Positions 22,902 to 34,489 of a DNA stretch of 64,000 nt are shown one piece after another. Each line of letters starts with the position of its first letter. The stretch's first letter is position 1. This DNA comes from Microstegium vimineum (taxonomy: Eukaryota > Streptophyta > Magnoliopsida > Poales > Poaceae): the NCBI GenBank assembly GCA_022036555.1, contig CM039140.1, forward strand, positions 4,925,943 to 4,989,942, given 5' to 3'. The translations under genes were made by a program, and so were the position numbers. Below the pieces are notes generated by a model that searched no databases, was not told where the DNA came from, and saw only the letters and a list, made by a program, of their open reading frames with translations.

Positions 22902-24572
22902 GGGTTTTTTTAGATCATAGCATTACAATTATCGAACTTTGAAGATCTATCATTATAATTCATAATTCACCTATTCTCAAATTTGCCATTGCAATTCTTC
23001 TTGATTCAACTATTCTAAAATTTGTCATTGCAATTCTTCTTCTACCTGATGTTTGCCATTATCAACGTCTTTCGGTGTCTAGGCCCACTGGTCAGACTGT
23101 ATACGCGTACGCATCAACCGTATGGAAAAAACAACCCTCCTTCTTCTCTTCCCCAGTCATTGACGTGTGGGCCCCACACGTCAGCTTCTCCTTCAACTAA
23201 GCCTAGGCAAAAATAACCGAAACCGAAAAACCGAACTGAAATAACCGGAACCGAAACCGAAACCGAAAAATTTGGTTCCTTATTCGGTTCCTGATATTGG
23301 GGAACCGAAATAACCGAGGAAAATTCAGTTCTTACTCTTGGTTAACCAAACTAACCGAGTTACATGAATTATATTTCACTTACTTGTATTTTATAAGAAT
23401 TATGTTTGTTTTATGTGTGATGTGTCATATTTAAACTACTATATATTTGTGTTACTATATTGCTAATGTTTCTTAATGGATTATCATTAATAAAAATAGA
23501 TATAGTGTTGCAAAAAAATGCTTTAGAACATATATATTTATTATTATTTTGACATTTTCTAAAAACTTCGTTTAGTTCGGTTAGAACCGAAACCGAACCG
23601 AAATAACCGAGAACCGAAATGGTCGGTTCTAAGAATTTTTTGGAACCGATCGGTTCCCATTTTCTGAGAACCGAATTTCATAGAAAAACCAAAGAACCGA
23701 ACCGAGAACCGAGAACCGAATGCCCAGGGTGGCCTTCAACCTCCCGTCGTCTTCAACCTCCAGAGCCTCCACCATGTCTGGATTGCTCGACGCAGCTGTG
23801 GATGGGGAAGGGCGTGGGGCGGGCAAGAAAGGAGCCGCAACTGCCGTGGGGGAAGAGCTGTCGTGGACACCGTGGGGGAGGAGCAGCGGCGCCGGTGGCC
23901 GTTGGTGAGGGAGGAGGCGTTGTCACTGGGGTCACCAACCGCTAGGGAGCCACGAGCGCGCGGTTCGAGACGAGCTGCCGCCTGACCGCATCTGCTCGAG
24001 GCGAGGTCGCACGGGGGAGGATCATCTCCGCTCAAGGCGAGGTTGCACAGGAGCACCTGCGGCATCCGTGTGGGGGAGGAGCAGCCGCAAAAGCCTGCGA
24101 GTGAGGAAGCGTCGCCGCCTGTGGCAAGCAGCTGGTGGTATCTCCGTCGAAGCATTGGCTTGCCACCAGCGCCATCGTCAATGGCGAGCAGCTACAGCAC
24201 GCGCGAGCATCAACATGTAGCCAAGCAGCAGCACACACACGAGCGGCTAGAGCAGCACTCAGGCGTGCAGCACTTGCCGGCCCTTCGGTACTACCCCTCG
24301 TTGGATGGTGTCGCGAGAGGAGATTTTAAAGGAGGAAGACGAAAGAAGCTGTCGCACGTCAGTGACTGAAGGGAGGGAGAAGTAGGACTAATTTTGCCCA
24401 TGTAAAAGATGTGTACACGTATACGGTCTGACAGTAGACCTAGATACTCGAAAGACGTAGAAAATGACAAAAATAGGTAGGGAAGAATTACAATGATAAG
24501 TTTCAAAATACGTGAATTGTAATGGTAAATCTTCAAAGCTTAAGAATTGTAATGGTTGGGATAAAAAAACCC
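22902..24572. mobile_element. Non-autonomous Mutator-like element with long TIRs and perfect 9-bp target duplication
   Basis: The ends are inverted repeats beginning GGGTTTTTTTA. The similarity continues inward about 280 bases on each side (attacaatt, ctttgaagat, then cgtctttcg, then cagac.gtatac, then cttccc..cagtca.tgacgtg). The 9-bp AAAATACAA lies directly outside both ends (22893-22901 and 24573-24581), diagnostic of Mutator-type insertion. The interior from about 23735 to 24350 is GC-rich and might be captured genic DNA, but no protein is recognisable. It has been interrupted by the hAT-like element at 23198-23732. Confidence 0.85.
23198..23732. mobile_element. hAT-like non-autonomous element rich in AACCGA motifs, nested in the MULE
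   Basis: The termini TAAGCCTAGGCA and, reversed, CCACCCTGGGCA are imperfect inverted repeats. The 8-bp CCTTCAAC flanks the element exactly (23190-23197 and 23733-23740), the hAT target length. Both ends are packed with AACCGA/TCGGTT subterminal motifs, the usual kind of transposase-binding array, around an AT-rich core. Confidence 0.8.
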
Positions 24573-25400
24573 AAAATACAACTATCCTCCGCGCGAGAAG
24601 ATATTTTCTCGAAAGTCAGGAAATACACTAGTAGAGCAGTAGCCACGAACCAAAAACCACAATAGACGGCGTTAGGCTAGTGTGCCACGGGCCAGGGCAC
24701 AAAATATCTTTATTATTAGTAGTAGAACCTTAAGATTGCCACACACACAATTAGTTACGTGCCACCTGCCACGAAAGACCTCGGCCGGCCCGATCCGGAT
24801 TCATTCCAGCGTATACTGTACTAGTGGACAACTGCACAGGGGGTTAAGAGCAGTCGTCGGCAGTGCAGTGGCGGAATGAAGGAGGATCGTGTCTTGATCG
24901 TTCCAAACGGGCGGCATCGAATGAAACGGGTCTGTTCAAAGTTTCAGTAGCTATATATACAAATACAAGCCGTGAACCTATAATTAAATGGGTCGCCGTC
25001 TATATAATATGCCGATCGAGGGCTGCATCAGTATTGATCGATTTGCTGCGTCGTCGCGCGCAGTTTATATATAATAATGGTACAGTAGCTAGCTAGGCAC
25101 ACACACGATTTCAATTTGCGATATGATCGATCCCCGGCGGCACGGCACCACTGAAATTTGGCGCCCGCCCGTCGTCCTCGGCCTTGCAGCAGCAGCAAAA
25201 TCCTCGGCCTTGCAGCAGCAGCAAAACTGCAAAAGCTGGCTGGCACCGACGCGCGGCAACGGCGGCACGCACCACGCAGACTGCAGTGCAGGTGCAGCGC
25301 GCCGATGGAGTGCGTGCGTGGATCTTGTGTGCCGCGGGCCTGGTGGCTGGGCATGCATTGCAGTGCAACGCTCTCTGGGCGCCAACCCGGCCAACCTCTC
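24573..25400. other. Intergenic with a short tandem duplication
   Basis: The 26-bp unit beginning tcctcggccttgcagcagca occurs twice in tandem at about 25175-25226. Overlapping small ORFs here are simple-sequence artefacts. Positions 25396-25400 (CTCTC) are the left target duplication of the Copia element. Confidence 0.5.
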
Positions 25401-25934
25401 TGTTAGATTTATAGGATCGTCTATGAGCGGATTTATTGGATAAACAGCAGTTCCAGTAGATAATAGATGCAGTTCATTGTGATGCAGAGTGATAGAGAGA
25501 GGTAGAACACCGACCAGAGGAGTCGACGGGAGGTGCAGTAACGGTGGCGGCGCCGGTAGGGTTAGTGCTGGTGGAGCCGCTGCCCGTCATGGTCGTCGGT
25601 GTAGGCTGCTCCTCCACACGTGCAGCGTCCGTCATCACAGTCGCGTCTGCGGTAGTAGCCGCCTGCATCCGGGTGTTCGCCGGCGTCGGTGGAACTTCCC
25701 GTCGCTGGCAGCGCCCCTTAGATCGGATTAGGGTTAGAGTGTCAGTGGAGTTTTTGGCAGCTCAGGTGAACCTCGTACCTCGTACTTCGTACTGAGTGCC
25801 CCGGCCCCCACCTCATCTATATAGCGGTGTGCGACGGGGGCCACCAACCATAAGGTTAGGCGCCCCCGATCAGGGCGCAGATCTAAGGCCCGTTAGGCCG
25901 TTGGGCCTAAACGGTGGGAGATCTAATTCCAACA
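25401..25934 (-). repeat. Copia 3' LTR
   Basis: This 534-bp LTR matches the split copy at 32161-32195/42205-42726. A TATA-like CTATATAGATG is present on minus (plus about 25814-25824). The right-hand copy has a longer cgtacctcgtacttcgtac minisatellite at about 42541-42583. Confidence 0.93.
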
Positions 25935-26139
25935 TTCCCCCCCTAGATCCCACATAATTTTTTTTCATTCTTCAATTTTCATTATAGTTCAATATTTCAA
26001 TCATTCTATTCCATCACAGATCAGTATATAGAGCATGCTTCATCGTCACAGCAATTCATGCCATTAGATTGACAGCTACTACACATTTTTCTATTTTGGA
26101 ACAGAGTTTTCATTATTCTGGGCCCTTCTTGTTTGGAAA

Positions 26140-27714
26140 TCATAGGCTCTCCCTTAAACCCATGCCGGCTATGTGTCCTCTGAACACACTGGGTGGAAGG
26201 CCTTTTGTGAGCGGATCCGCTAGCATCTTTTCTGTTCGTATATGCTCAAGATTTATGATATGATCCCGAAGTTTATCTTTCACAACATAATACTTTATGT
26301 CAATGTGTTTGGCAGCACCACTTGACCTATTGTTGTGAGCATATTCTACCGCTGGGTTGTTATCACAATACAACAACATCGGTCTTTCTATAGTTTCAAT
26401 TATTTTCAATCCGGGTACAAATTTCTTTAACCAATTTACCTGCTCCGAGGCCTCATAACAAGCTACAAACTCGGCGTACATTGTCGAGGATGTAGTCACT
26501 GTTTGTTTCGAACTTTTCCATGATATCGCTCCTTTAGCGAGAGTAAATATATATCCCGATGTGGATTTTCTTTCATCTCCAGCATAATCGGAGTCTGAAT
26601 ACCCCTCTATGTGGAGGGAATCAGATTTTTCATATGTCAACATGAGACCTTTCGTACCTTGCAAATAACGTAAGACTTTCTTCACTGATTTTCAATGTTC
26701 AATTCCTGGATTCTTTTGATATCTGCCAAGTAACCCGGTAACAAAAGCTATGTCAGGGCGCGTACACATTTGAGCATATTGCAAGCTTCCAATTGCCGAA
26801 GCATACGGTACCGCTTTCATTTGATCAATTTCATATTGGTTCTTGGGACACTGATGTTCCCCATATTTATCGCCCTTAACAATCGGAGCAGGAGATGGAT
26901 TACACGCATGCATACTAAATTTTTTCAAAACTTTTTCTATGTATGCCTTCTGCGACAATCCCAATACCCCTTTTCTTCTATCTCGATGAATCTCAATTCC
27001 CAAGACAAATGAAGCTTCACCGAGATCTTTCATTTCAAAGTTCGAGGACAAGAATTTCTTCGTTTTCGATAGCAGATTGACATCACTACTAGCAAGTAAG
27101 ATATCATCTACATATAGGATCAGGAATATGTATTTCTTATTCTTAAATTTCACATAGACACAATTGTCCTCGACATTTTCTTTAAACCCAAAACCTTTTA
27201 TAGTTTTATCAAACTTCAAGTACCACTGTCTCGAAGCTTGTTTCAAACCATAAATGGATCTTTTCAGACGACATCTCATATTTTCTTTTCCTTTAACGAT
27301 AAAACCTTTCGGTTGTGCCATATAGACATTTTCATCCAAATCCCTATTTAGGAATGCGGTCTTTACATCCATCTGATGTAATTCTAGATCATAATGAGCC
27401 ACAAGTGCCATAATAATTCTGAAAGAATATTTACAAGAAACCGGGGAAAAGGTTTCATTGTAATCAATCCCTTCTCTTTGAGTAAAACCCTTAGCCACAA
27501 GTAGCGCTTTGTGTCTTTCAATATTCCCTTGGGAGTCATATTTTGTCTTGTAGACCCATTTGGAGCCTACTTTCTTAGCCCCTTTAGGAATATTTTCTAG
27601 AACCCAAACCTTGTTGGTATTCATAGATTTCATCTCATCTTCCATGGCCTGAAGCCACTTCGATGAGAGTTCGCTTCTCATGGCTTCTTTAAAAGTTATA
27701 GGATCATCTTCCAT
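26140..27714 (-). pseudogene. Copia reverse transcriptase and RNase H, one in-frame stop
   Basis: 27714..26692 encodes the RT: KVWVLENIPKGAKKVGSKWV, then HQMDVKTAFLNRDL, then YGLKQASRQWY, then the catalytic YVDD (codons at about 27114-27103). The same frame continues after a stop (CAT TGA AAA, where the family has Trp) into 26685..26140. This is an RNase H with SDSDYAGD, MYAEFVACYEA and LYCDNNPAV, ending ADPLTKGLP. RT copies element RNA into DNA, and RNase H removes the RNA strand. Only the single nonsense change breaks this part. Confidence 0.9.
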
Positions 27715-28951
27715 ATGAAATTCTTCAGTTTCATAAATTTTATAATCATCTGGAATAGCTGACCTTCTAGTTCTTTGAGACCTTCTAGGGCCTCTGGCAC
27801 TTGGTCCACTATGGGCTGTTGTTGTTCTTCCTCATTAGCAACATTTGGTTCTATAGGTTCCTGATGAACAGGTTCCTGATGAACAGGTTCCTCTTGTTCA
27901 TTCGTTGTCGCTATGGGAGAACTCACAACAGGTGTTGTCACAACAGTGTCCTGTACTATTGGTGCAACAACGGCAGCAGGTAACGTAAAATATGGTTCTT
28001 CAACCATTGGAGTAGGTACATGTACCCGCTTCTCCTCAAGGCTAATTTCACGTGTTACCTTGCTCCCCCTGATCATGTCATCCTCCAAGAACACAGCGTG
28101 TCTTGTTTCAACAAATTTCGTGTATCTATCAGGACAATAAAATCGATATCCTTTCGATCTTTTTGGATAGCCAATGAAATGGCAGCTGACGGTCTTGGAG
28201 TCTAATCTTCCAATATTTGGGTTAAAAACCTTTGCCTCAGCTGGACAACCCCACACACGTAAGTGCTTAAGTGAGGGTTCTCTTCCTGTCCATAATTCAT
28301 ACGGTGTTTTCTGACCGACTTGCTTGGTACTCGATTAAGTATATGAATGGTGGTTTTCAATGCCTCTATCCATAAACCAACTGGTAGTGTGGAGTAACTC
28401 ATCATGCTTCTCACCATATCCATTAGGGTACGATTTCTTCTTTCAGCCACTCCATTCTGCTGAGGCTCCCCCGGTGTAGAGTATTGAGCGACTATGCCAT
28501 TTTCCTGCAGGAACCTTACAAAAGGACCTGGAATTTGGCCATATGGGGTATGTCGCCCATAATACTCTCCACCACGGTCTGATCGAACTATCTTTATTTT
28601 CAAGTTTTGTTGATTTTCAATTTCGGCTTTAAATATCTTAAATTTATCCAATGCTTCTGTTCTTTCTTTAATTGGATAAATATAGCCATAACGAGAGTAA
28701 TCATCCGTGAATGTTATGAACGAATCGTAACCATCCACGCTTTTCATTGGGAATGGACCGCAAATGTCCGTGTGGATTATTTCTATTACTCTCGTGCTTC
28801 GTTTAGCATCTTTCTTTATTTTCTTAACATATTTTCCTTTGATGCAATCAACACATTGTTCTAAATCAGAGAATTCTAAGTACGGAAGAATGGATTGTTT
28901 CACTAAGCGTTCTATTCTCCCCTTGAAATATGGCCCAAACGACAATGCCAT
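27696..28951 (-). pseudogene. Copia integrase, frameshifted
   Basis: 28951..28202 holds the end of the zinc-binding segment (CVDCIKGK) and the catalytic core: HTDICGPFPMKSVDGYDSFI, VRSDRGGEYYG and QQNGVAERRNRTLMD supply D, D and E. After a frameshift near 28250-28310, 28256..27696 continues with WGCPAEAKVFNP and FIGYPKRSKGYRFY, then a Glu/Pro-rich spacer leading to RT. Confidence 0.88.
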
Positions 28952-29349
28952 AATTTCGATGAGTCGCTTTCATTTCGCTTCCGCTTCTTATTCTCATTTG
29001 TAAATTGGGAGGCATTCACAATATCACATTCATGATTCACATTCTCAGCAGGAGATAATAAATAAAGTTTGTCTTATCGGAAGGCAAGACCAACACACTT
29101 ATCATTATCATCAAGTATTTTACATCTTCCATTACCAAAATGACAGTCAAATCCATCATCATCGAGTTTCGAAACACTTATTAAATTTCTACGCAAATAG
29201 GGAACATAGAGTACATTTCTAAGCTTAAGTACAAAGCCATTCTTTAATTCTAAAGTTAAATCGCCAATGGATTCAACTTCAGCTTGTACTCCATTCGCAA
29301 CTTTAATTGTTCTTTCTCCTCTTCGCAGAGTTCTCCTCCCACTTAACCC

Positions 29350-30357
29350 CTATAAAGAATTCGAAACGTGAATTGTTGCTCGTAAATCAATCCACCAAGT
29401 GGTGTTCGAATAACATAAAAACAGAGATTCATCTACAAATGTGATAGTATCATCACCTTTCTTCAGTAACTTTTTCAGGTAGACTGGGCAGTCTCTCTTG
29501 TAATGCCCTCTCTTGAAGCATTCCTTGCACTGGTCTTTTTTAGCATTGCCATATTTTCTGAAGTCCTCATCCTGAGAGTCCTTTTATTTTCCCTTTTCAA
29601 TTGCCTTTTCTTGTGGCTTGGAGAGAGAGCCTTTATCCCACTGGGGTTTCCCCTGTGGTTTCTTGAAGTAGTTCTTTCTTTTATTATCCTTCACAAGGTA
29701 AGCAGAGTCACCCTGTGAGGATTTAAGCCTCTTTTCCTCCTGAACACACATTGCTATGAGCTTTTCAATGTCCCAGTTTTCAGGTAACATATTATAGTTC
29801 ACAGCAAAGGTTTCGAATTCTTTTTGGCAGAGAAAGAAAGACCAAGTGAATGAGGAACTTATCATTGATCCCCAAATCCATTGTCTTTAATTTTGCTGCC
29901 ATTGTGTTCATTTTCAATATGTGCTGACACACACCACCACCATTGTATTTTTCAGATACAAGTTTATGTATTATGGTGCTTGCTGTGGCCTTGGAAGACC
30001 CAGTAAACTGACCTTTTACCCTTTCGAGGTAGTCAATGGCGGTGATGCATTCTGGGATAGACCCTCGGATTTGGTCTTCGATATTGTCTTTCGCCACCAA
30101 CAGGCATTTTCGATTGGATTGAATCCAACGCCTGTGTTCAATATCATATTTCATTCTGACCTCAGCATGATCACGCTTTCGGGCGTTGAATGCTTCGTCA
30201 GTTTCATCAGTTCGCTTCTCCGGTTCCTCTGGAATAGTAGGACACGGTGAAGTGATGGCAAGATCAATCTCCGCCAATGCAAGTTCCAGCTCGTCTTCTC
30301 CCGTCCCACCCGGTAGTTAGTACCGTTGAGTGGAGGAATGTTGTTTATATTCACCAT
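29350..30357 (-). pseudogene. Copia gag with CCHC zinc knuckle and mutated protease motif
   Basis: Gag starts at Met 30357 (MVNINNIPPLNGTNY), shifts frame near 30270, continues through ITAIDYLERVKGQFTGSS and shifts again near 29800. A CX2CX4HX4C knuckle (CKECFKRGHYKRDC) lies at about 29529-29488. Just after it the protease site reads WWIDLRATIHV, where active Copia proteases have Asp-Ser/Thr-Gly, so the catalytic triad is lost. Confidence 0.85.
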
Positions 30358-32160
30358 TCCTTTAACTCCTGAAATTTGTCCAAAGAAAAGTGAGAAATAT
30401 TTATCATAAAATTGCATGCCTTAAATCAACGTTGGTCAAAATTAAAACATACAATTCATCTATACAAAAAATTATACATCACCGTTGGGCAGAAGTAAAA
30501 TAAATGCATAGCAATTCATTATAATAATGTTATTAACAACGTTTGTCAGAAAATAACAGTACTATAATTTCATCAAAAATTTCAGAGAATTCATAATTCG
30601 CTCAAAATTAAATTATCTCATTGGTTAAAATTTAATGAAGAGACAATTCAAAATTTCTTCGCAGCGGAAACAATAAAAAATTGTTCATAATATTATTTTC
30701 TAGAAAATTGTTCATATTATTTCTCTGAACAGAAAGGTATCGTTGGATAAACTTTTGCACAGAAAATATTCATGAAAATTCAATTCAAAATTGCATTCAA
30801 ATATCAAAGGAATTCATAACTGATTCTGGAAAAATAAAATTGAAAAAAGTTCACTGTTCTTGCGCGGGCCGTGGCTAACGAATTAGCCCAGAGGCCAATT
30901 TGGCCTAGTTCGGCCGCGCTCGGGGCTCCCCCCTCCCGCCCAGGCCGCAACGTGGCCCTGGGCCGGGATTTCTCTCACCCGTCTGGGACGAAAGTGGCCC
31001 AGCCGCCATGGCTCAACCAGCGACCGTCGGATCAAGGTCAACAAAAATCGGACGGCGGCGCGTGCATCTCGCAGGAACAAAATTGACAGCAGGCGGCATT
31101 CCACTGAAACCCTAGATCATTTCCTTCTCTCCCCTTTCCCTTTCTCCCCCGCGCCCGTGATGAATCGGGCGCTGCCGCAGAGCCGCTCGACGGCGGCGCG
31201 CTCAGCCGCGGGCTAGCGCGCTCGCCGGCGAGGGGGCATGCAGCGGCACCATTTTCTTCTCCGTAGGAGGCGTCATTGTTAGAATTCAAGGATCGCTAGG
31301 AGAGGATCCATTTGGATCTGAGCCACATCGGCTCAACAACGTACGAAACCCTAACCCTAATTTGAAGAACCAAACGGGGTTAGGGAGAACCAGATACGCG
31401 ATGATCGGATCCCACTAAAACGAAACTCGATCCGATCGAATACACATGAAAGCGGAACCCTACCCTAGAACACCGGTCTGGCGGAATACCCTCACCGCCG
31501 GCCACCAACTCGAAACAGCAAGGGTAGGGGATCAAACTGAGAAAAAAAATCGAATCGAAATCGGCACAAGCATCGCCGGCCACCATGAACTCGAAACCCA
31601 CCTTGGTGCGTGGACTCACGCGACGATGAACCGGCACCGCTGCGGCACCGCTCGACGACGGCGTGCTCCGCCGTGGGCGAGCACGCTCGCCGGCGAGGGG
31701 AGCAGCGACGACGCCTCCTCCTTCTCTGGCCGCTCGCCTTGGGCCGCCGCTGCTCTCTCACTGAAATGGCGCCGCTGCATGCCCCCTTGCCGGCGAGCGC
31801 GCTAGCCCGCGGCTGAGCGCGCCGCCGTTGAGCGGCTCTACGGCAGCGCTCGATTCATCGCGCAAGGTGGAGGTAGGGATGTGTTGTTCTTGGGTTCGGT
31901 TTCTATGGTTCGAGTTCTGTTCGATTTCGTTTTCATTAGATCGGGTTTCTCACTGGTGATGCCGACGGTGAAAGGGGGAAGAGATCCGCCGGTTCGTGTT
32001 CATGTTCGTGGAATCAAAAACTCATATCCCGATCTACTTGTTCATCATGGTTCTTCTCTAACCCTCTGTACTTTCATATTAGGGTTAGGTTTTCGTTCGT
32101 TGTTGAGCCGATTCGGCTCAGATCCAGATGGATCCCCTCCATTGGAGGCTTTGATACCAT
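30358..32160. other. Copia leader between gag and the primer-binding site, with large inverted repeats
   Basis: This 1.8-kb untranslated leader contains an inverted pair of about 100 bases (about 31150-31250 and 31770-31870; gctagcgcgctcgccggc and its complement). A second inverted match lies further out, with ggatctgagcc/ggctcagatcc around 31310-31345 and 32095-32145. A third, direct copy lies near 31640-31720. ORFs here are not convincing genes. Confidence 0.6.
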
Positions 32161-32195
32161 TGTTAGATTCATAGGATCATCTAGGAGCGGATCCA
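32161..32195 (-). repeat. Copia 5' LTR, inner fragment
   Basis: TGTTAGATTCATAGGATC and following bases match the start of the LTR at 25401. The fragment ends at CCA (32193-32195), the target duplication of the CACTA element. The rest of this LTR resumes at 42202. Confidence 0.92.
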
Positions 32196-32800
32196 CACTA
32201 CTATAGAAACGGCAATCAGTGCTGGTTCAAAACCCCCTACAGTGGCGGATTTTGAACCGGCACTGGCGAATCGGCAGTGATGAGCCCAAGCCATCACTGT
32301 CGGTTATGCCAAACCGGCAGTGATGGCTCAAGCATCACTGCCGGTTCGTGTCACCAACCGGCAGTGATGCTTGAGCCATCACTGCCGGTTTGTTTCACCA
32401 ACCGGCAGTGATATTATTTTTTAAAATTGCATTTTTTTAATTGTTTTATTTTCATTTGGGGTTTCTGGTTAGGGTTTATGGTAGAGGTGGTGGGGTGGGA
32501 GATCGTGGAGGTGTTTGCTATCGAACCATTTGATATCGATGTGAATTGAAGGTGGTTGTGGACTAGCGACAATACAAACCCATCACACATTTATAATAAT
32601 TATTACAAAACATCCAAACAAAACTTAAAGTATCGAATTAATTGTCGCATTACAATAGCCTTTCGAGGCCGTCTTTTCCATAGTTCTTCTTGAAGTCCTT
32701 ACTCTTCACAATGGATAGACATCCTTTTCTATACACTATATCATTCAGAATAAGAGCTGCTATCTCCTCTTGAAATCCTTTTATCTTAAAATCCAGCAAC

Positions 32801-34190
32801 CTATTGTGGCCCTGTTCTTTGCGCTGTAAATTGATACAAGATGATATTGAGATGCACATACGTAAGATAAAACAATAGAATTAAAATGCGACGCATACGT
32901 ACCATGTCATCTCCTATTCCTAGTTTTGCGCCAAAGTAGGCAAGCATTGCCCACATCACATAGAACCCGCACTCGTTGTTCCCCATTGGTTGATCTAGGG
33001 TCTTGACCTTCTTCATATACTCCGCTCTGAATGGTTCTCTCCATTTCTTTTGCATCTTAGGCTCCACATTTCTCCAATCAGGTAACGCCTTCATTCTATG
33101 TGACAATGTAAATGAAGTGTGAAGGCTGAGGACATTATTAATTACAATATCATATGTGATTGAAAAGTGTGGTGATATTGGGTTCACTTACATATTTAGC
33201 ACTTTGACTAGGGGTTCGATAAGTTTAAGTGGCTTCTTTTTTGAGTCCCACACCTCGATAGTTGAATTTTTAAGACTTATATCTACGAGGACGTAATGGT
33301 TGCTGCAATCACAAGGTTCATGTTATTGAATGATATATCAAGAAAAAACACTTAAGTAAGGGTTGAGAACACATACTCGCAATTGTAGGTTAGCAGTGCG
33401 TTTGTTTTGCCGACTGAGAACATTCTTTCAAACTCTATCTTCAAACTCGCTGAGACATACGGATCTTGGAGACCGGCTTTGCATGTTGTCTCATTTACAT
33501 AGATGGGGTCCAAGAAGTCAAAATTGCTTATTCGTTTTTGAAGGAAAAATTTTGCTACAGACCTGCAAAATAAACATGCATGGATATATTCAAATGCAGA
33601 TCACGTAGTTTATTATAACGTTGTTAGGGTATGGTACTTACATAGTCCATAACATCATAATCTGCACATCCAGCGAGCGTCGTTGAAAGAGTTGAAAGAG
33701 GACTTCATAATGAATAGTATGCACAACTTCTTCAGGATGATTAAAAATAAAACATGGAGGGATGCATACTTCAAAGTTTGCATTCTTGTCTTTGCCGTTG
33801 TTACTATCTATGATGTAGTAATCATGCAACTGTCGCATGTTTGTTGGCAAATTTCTATACTCTTCTTGGCTGGCAACCATAGGCTTGCCTAGTTCAAACT
33901 TGTATGCAACTTCGGCCTTTTCAAATTCGGTTTTATCAAAATAGAGATTCTCGGCATCCTCCATGCTTATATCAATCACTGCGGCCAAGTTTTGTATCTC
34001 TAGCAGCTGAAAGGTGTGTAATTCTCTAGCTCTTTCTTGGTTACCCGGATTTTTGCTTTGCCTTTCAAATTGGCTCTGTTTCTCAGGTATATAAGACAAT
34101 CGTTTATACAAGGCAAGTTTGGTGGCCTTTTCTGCAATCTGAGCTCATAGAATATCGTCCTTAGTCGGCACTGGCGGAGGCCTTTTACTA
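32801..34190 (-). CDS. Ulp1-type cysteine protease region of the CACTA second gene, multi-exon
   Basis: Separate exon-like segments on minus form a C48 (Ulp1/SUMO protease-like) domain. 34111..33638 has LPTNMRQLHDYY and LDVQIMMLWTM. A segment near 33570-33365 includes RISNFDFLDPIYVNETT. Near 33310-33190 is NHYVLVDISLKN, then EVWDSKKKPLKL. Within 33187..32801 is the QPMGNNECGFYVMWAM block. The catalytic set His (HYVL), Asp (VWDS), Gln (QP) and Cys (ECGF) is all present, in family order. Ulp1 proteases cleave SUMO or similar modifiers; transposon-borne copies have no settled role. Exon joins are not resolved base by base. The region may be translated together with the upstream TNPA-like part. 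Confidence 0.65.
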
Positions 34191-34489
34191 GTCATCTTGG
34201 GATCTTTACTAACTGAAGCTGATGACCTCCTCTGTTGCGAAGTCGAACCTGATCTGGAGCTAGGACGTCGAGATCCCAGTCCTGAGGACTTTGAAGCTTA
34301 TGGAGGAGGAGGAGGAGGAGTCTTCTCCTTTGGCGGTGGAGAAGGAGTCTTCTCCTTTGGCGGTGGAGGAGGTGTCGGTGGATCTTGACGAGGAGAGAAA
34401 CCTCTTGGCGGTGGAGAAGGAGTCTTCTCCTTTGGCGGTGGAGGAGGCGACCAGGATGATTCACTGTCATCATCGTCATCCGAAGATGG

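Noticed and set aside
25089..25414. Cluster of six overlapping ORFs on both strands
   Set aside because: Caused by a 26-bp tandem duplication of a gcagcagca-rich unit; no consistent frame.
32220..32410. Regularly spaced repeats resembling a CRISPR array (also at 37375 and 41935)
   Set aside because: Units occur in both orientations with variable spacing and sit at CACTA ends; they are transposon subterminal repeats in a plant genome.
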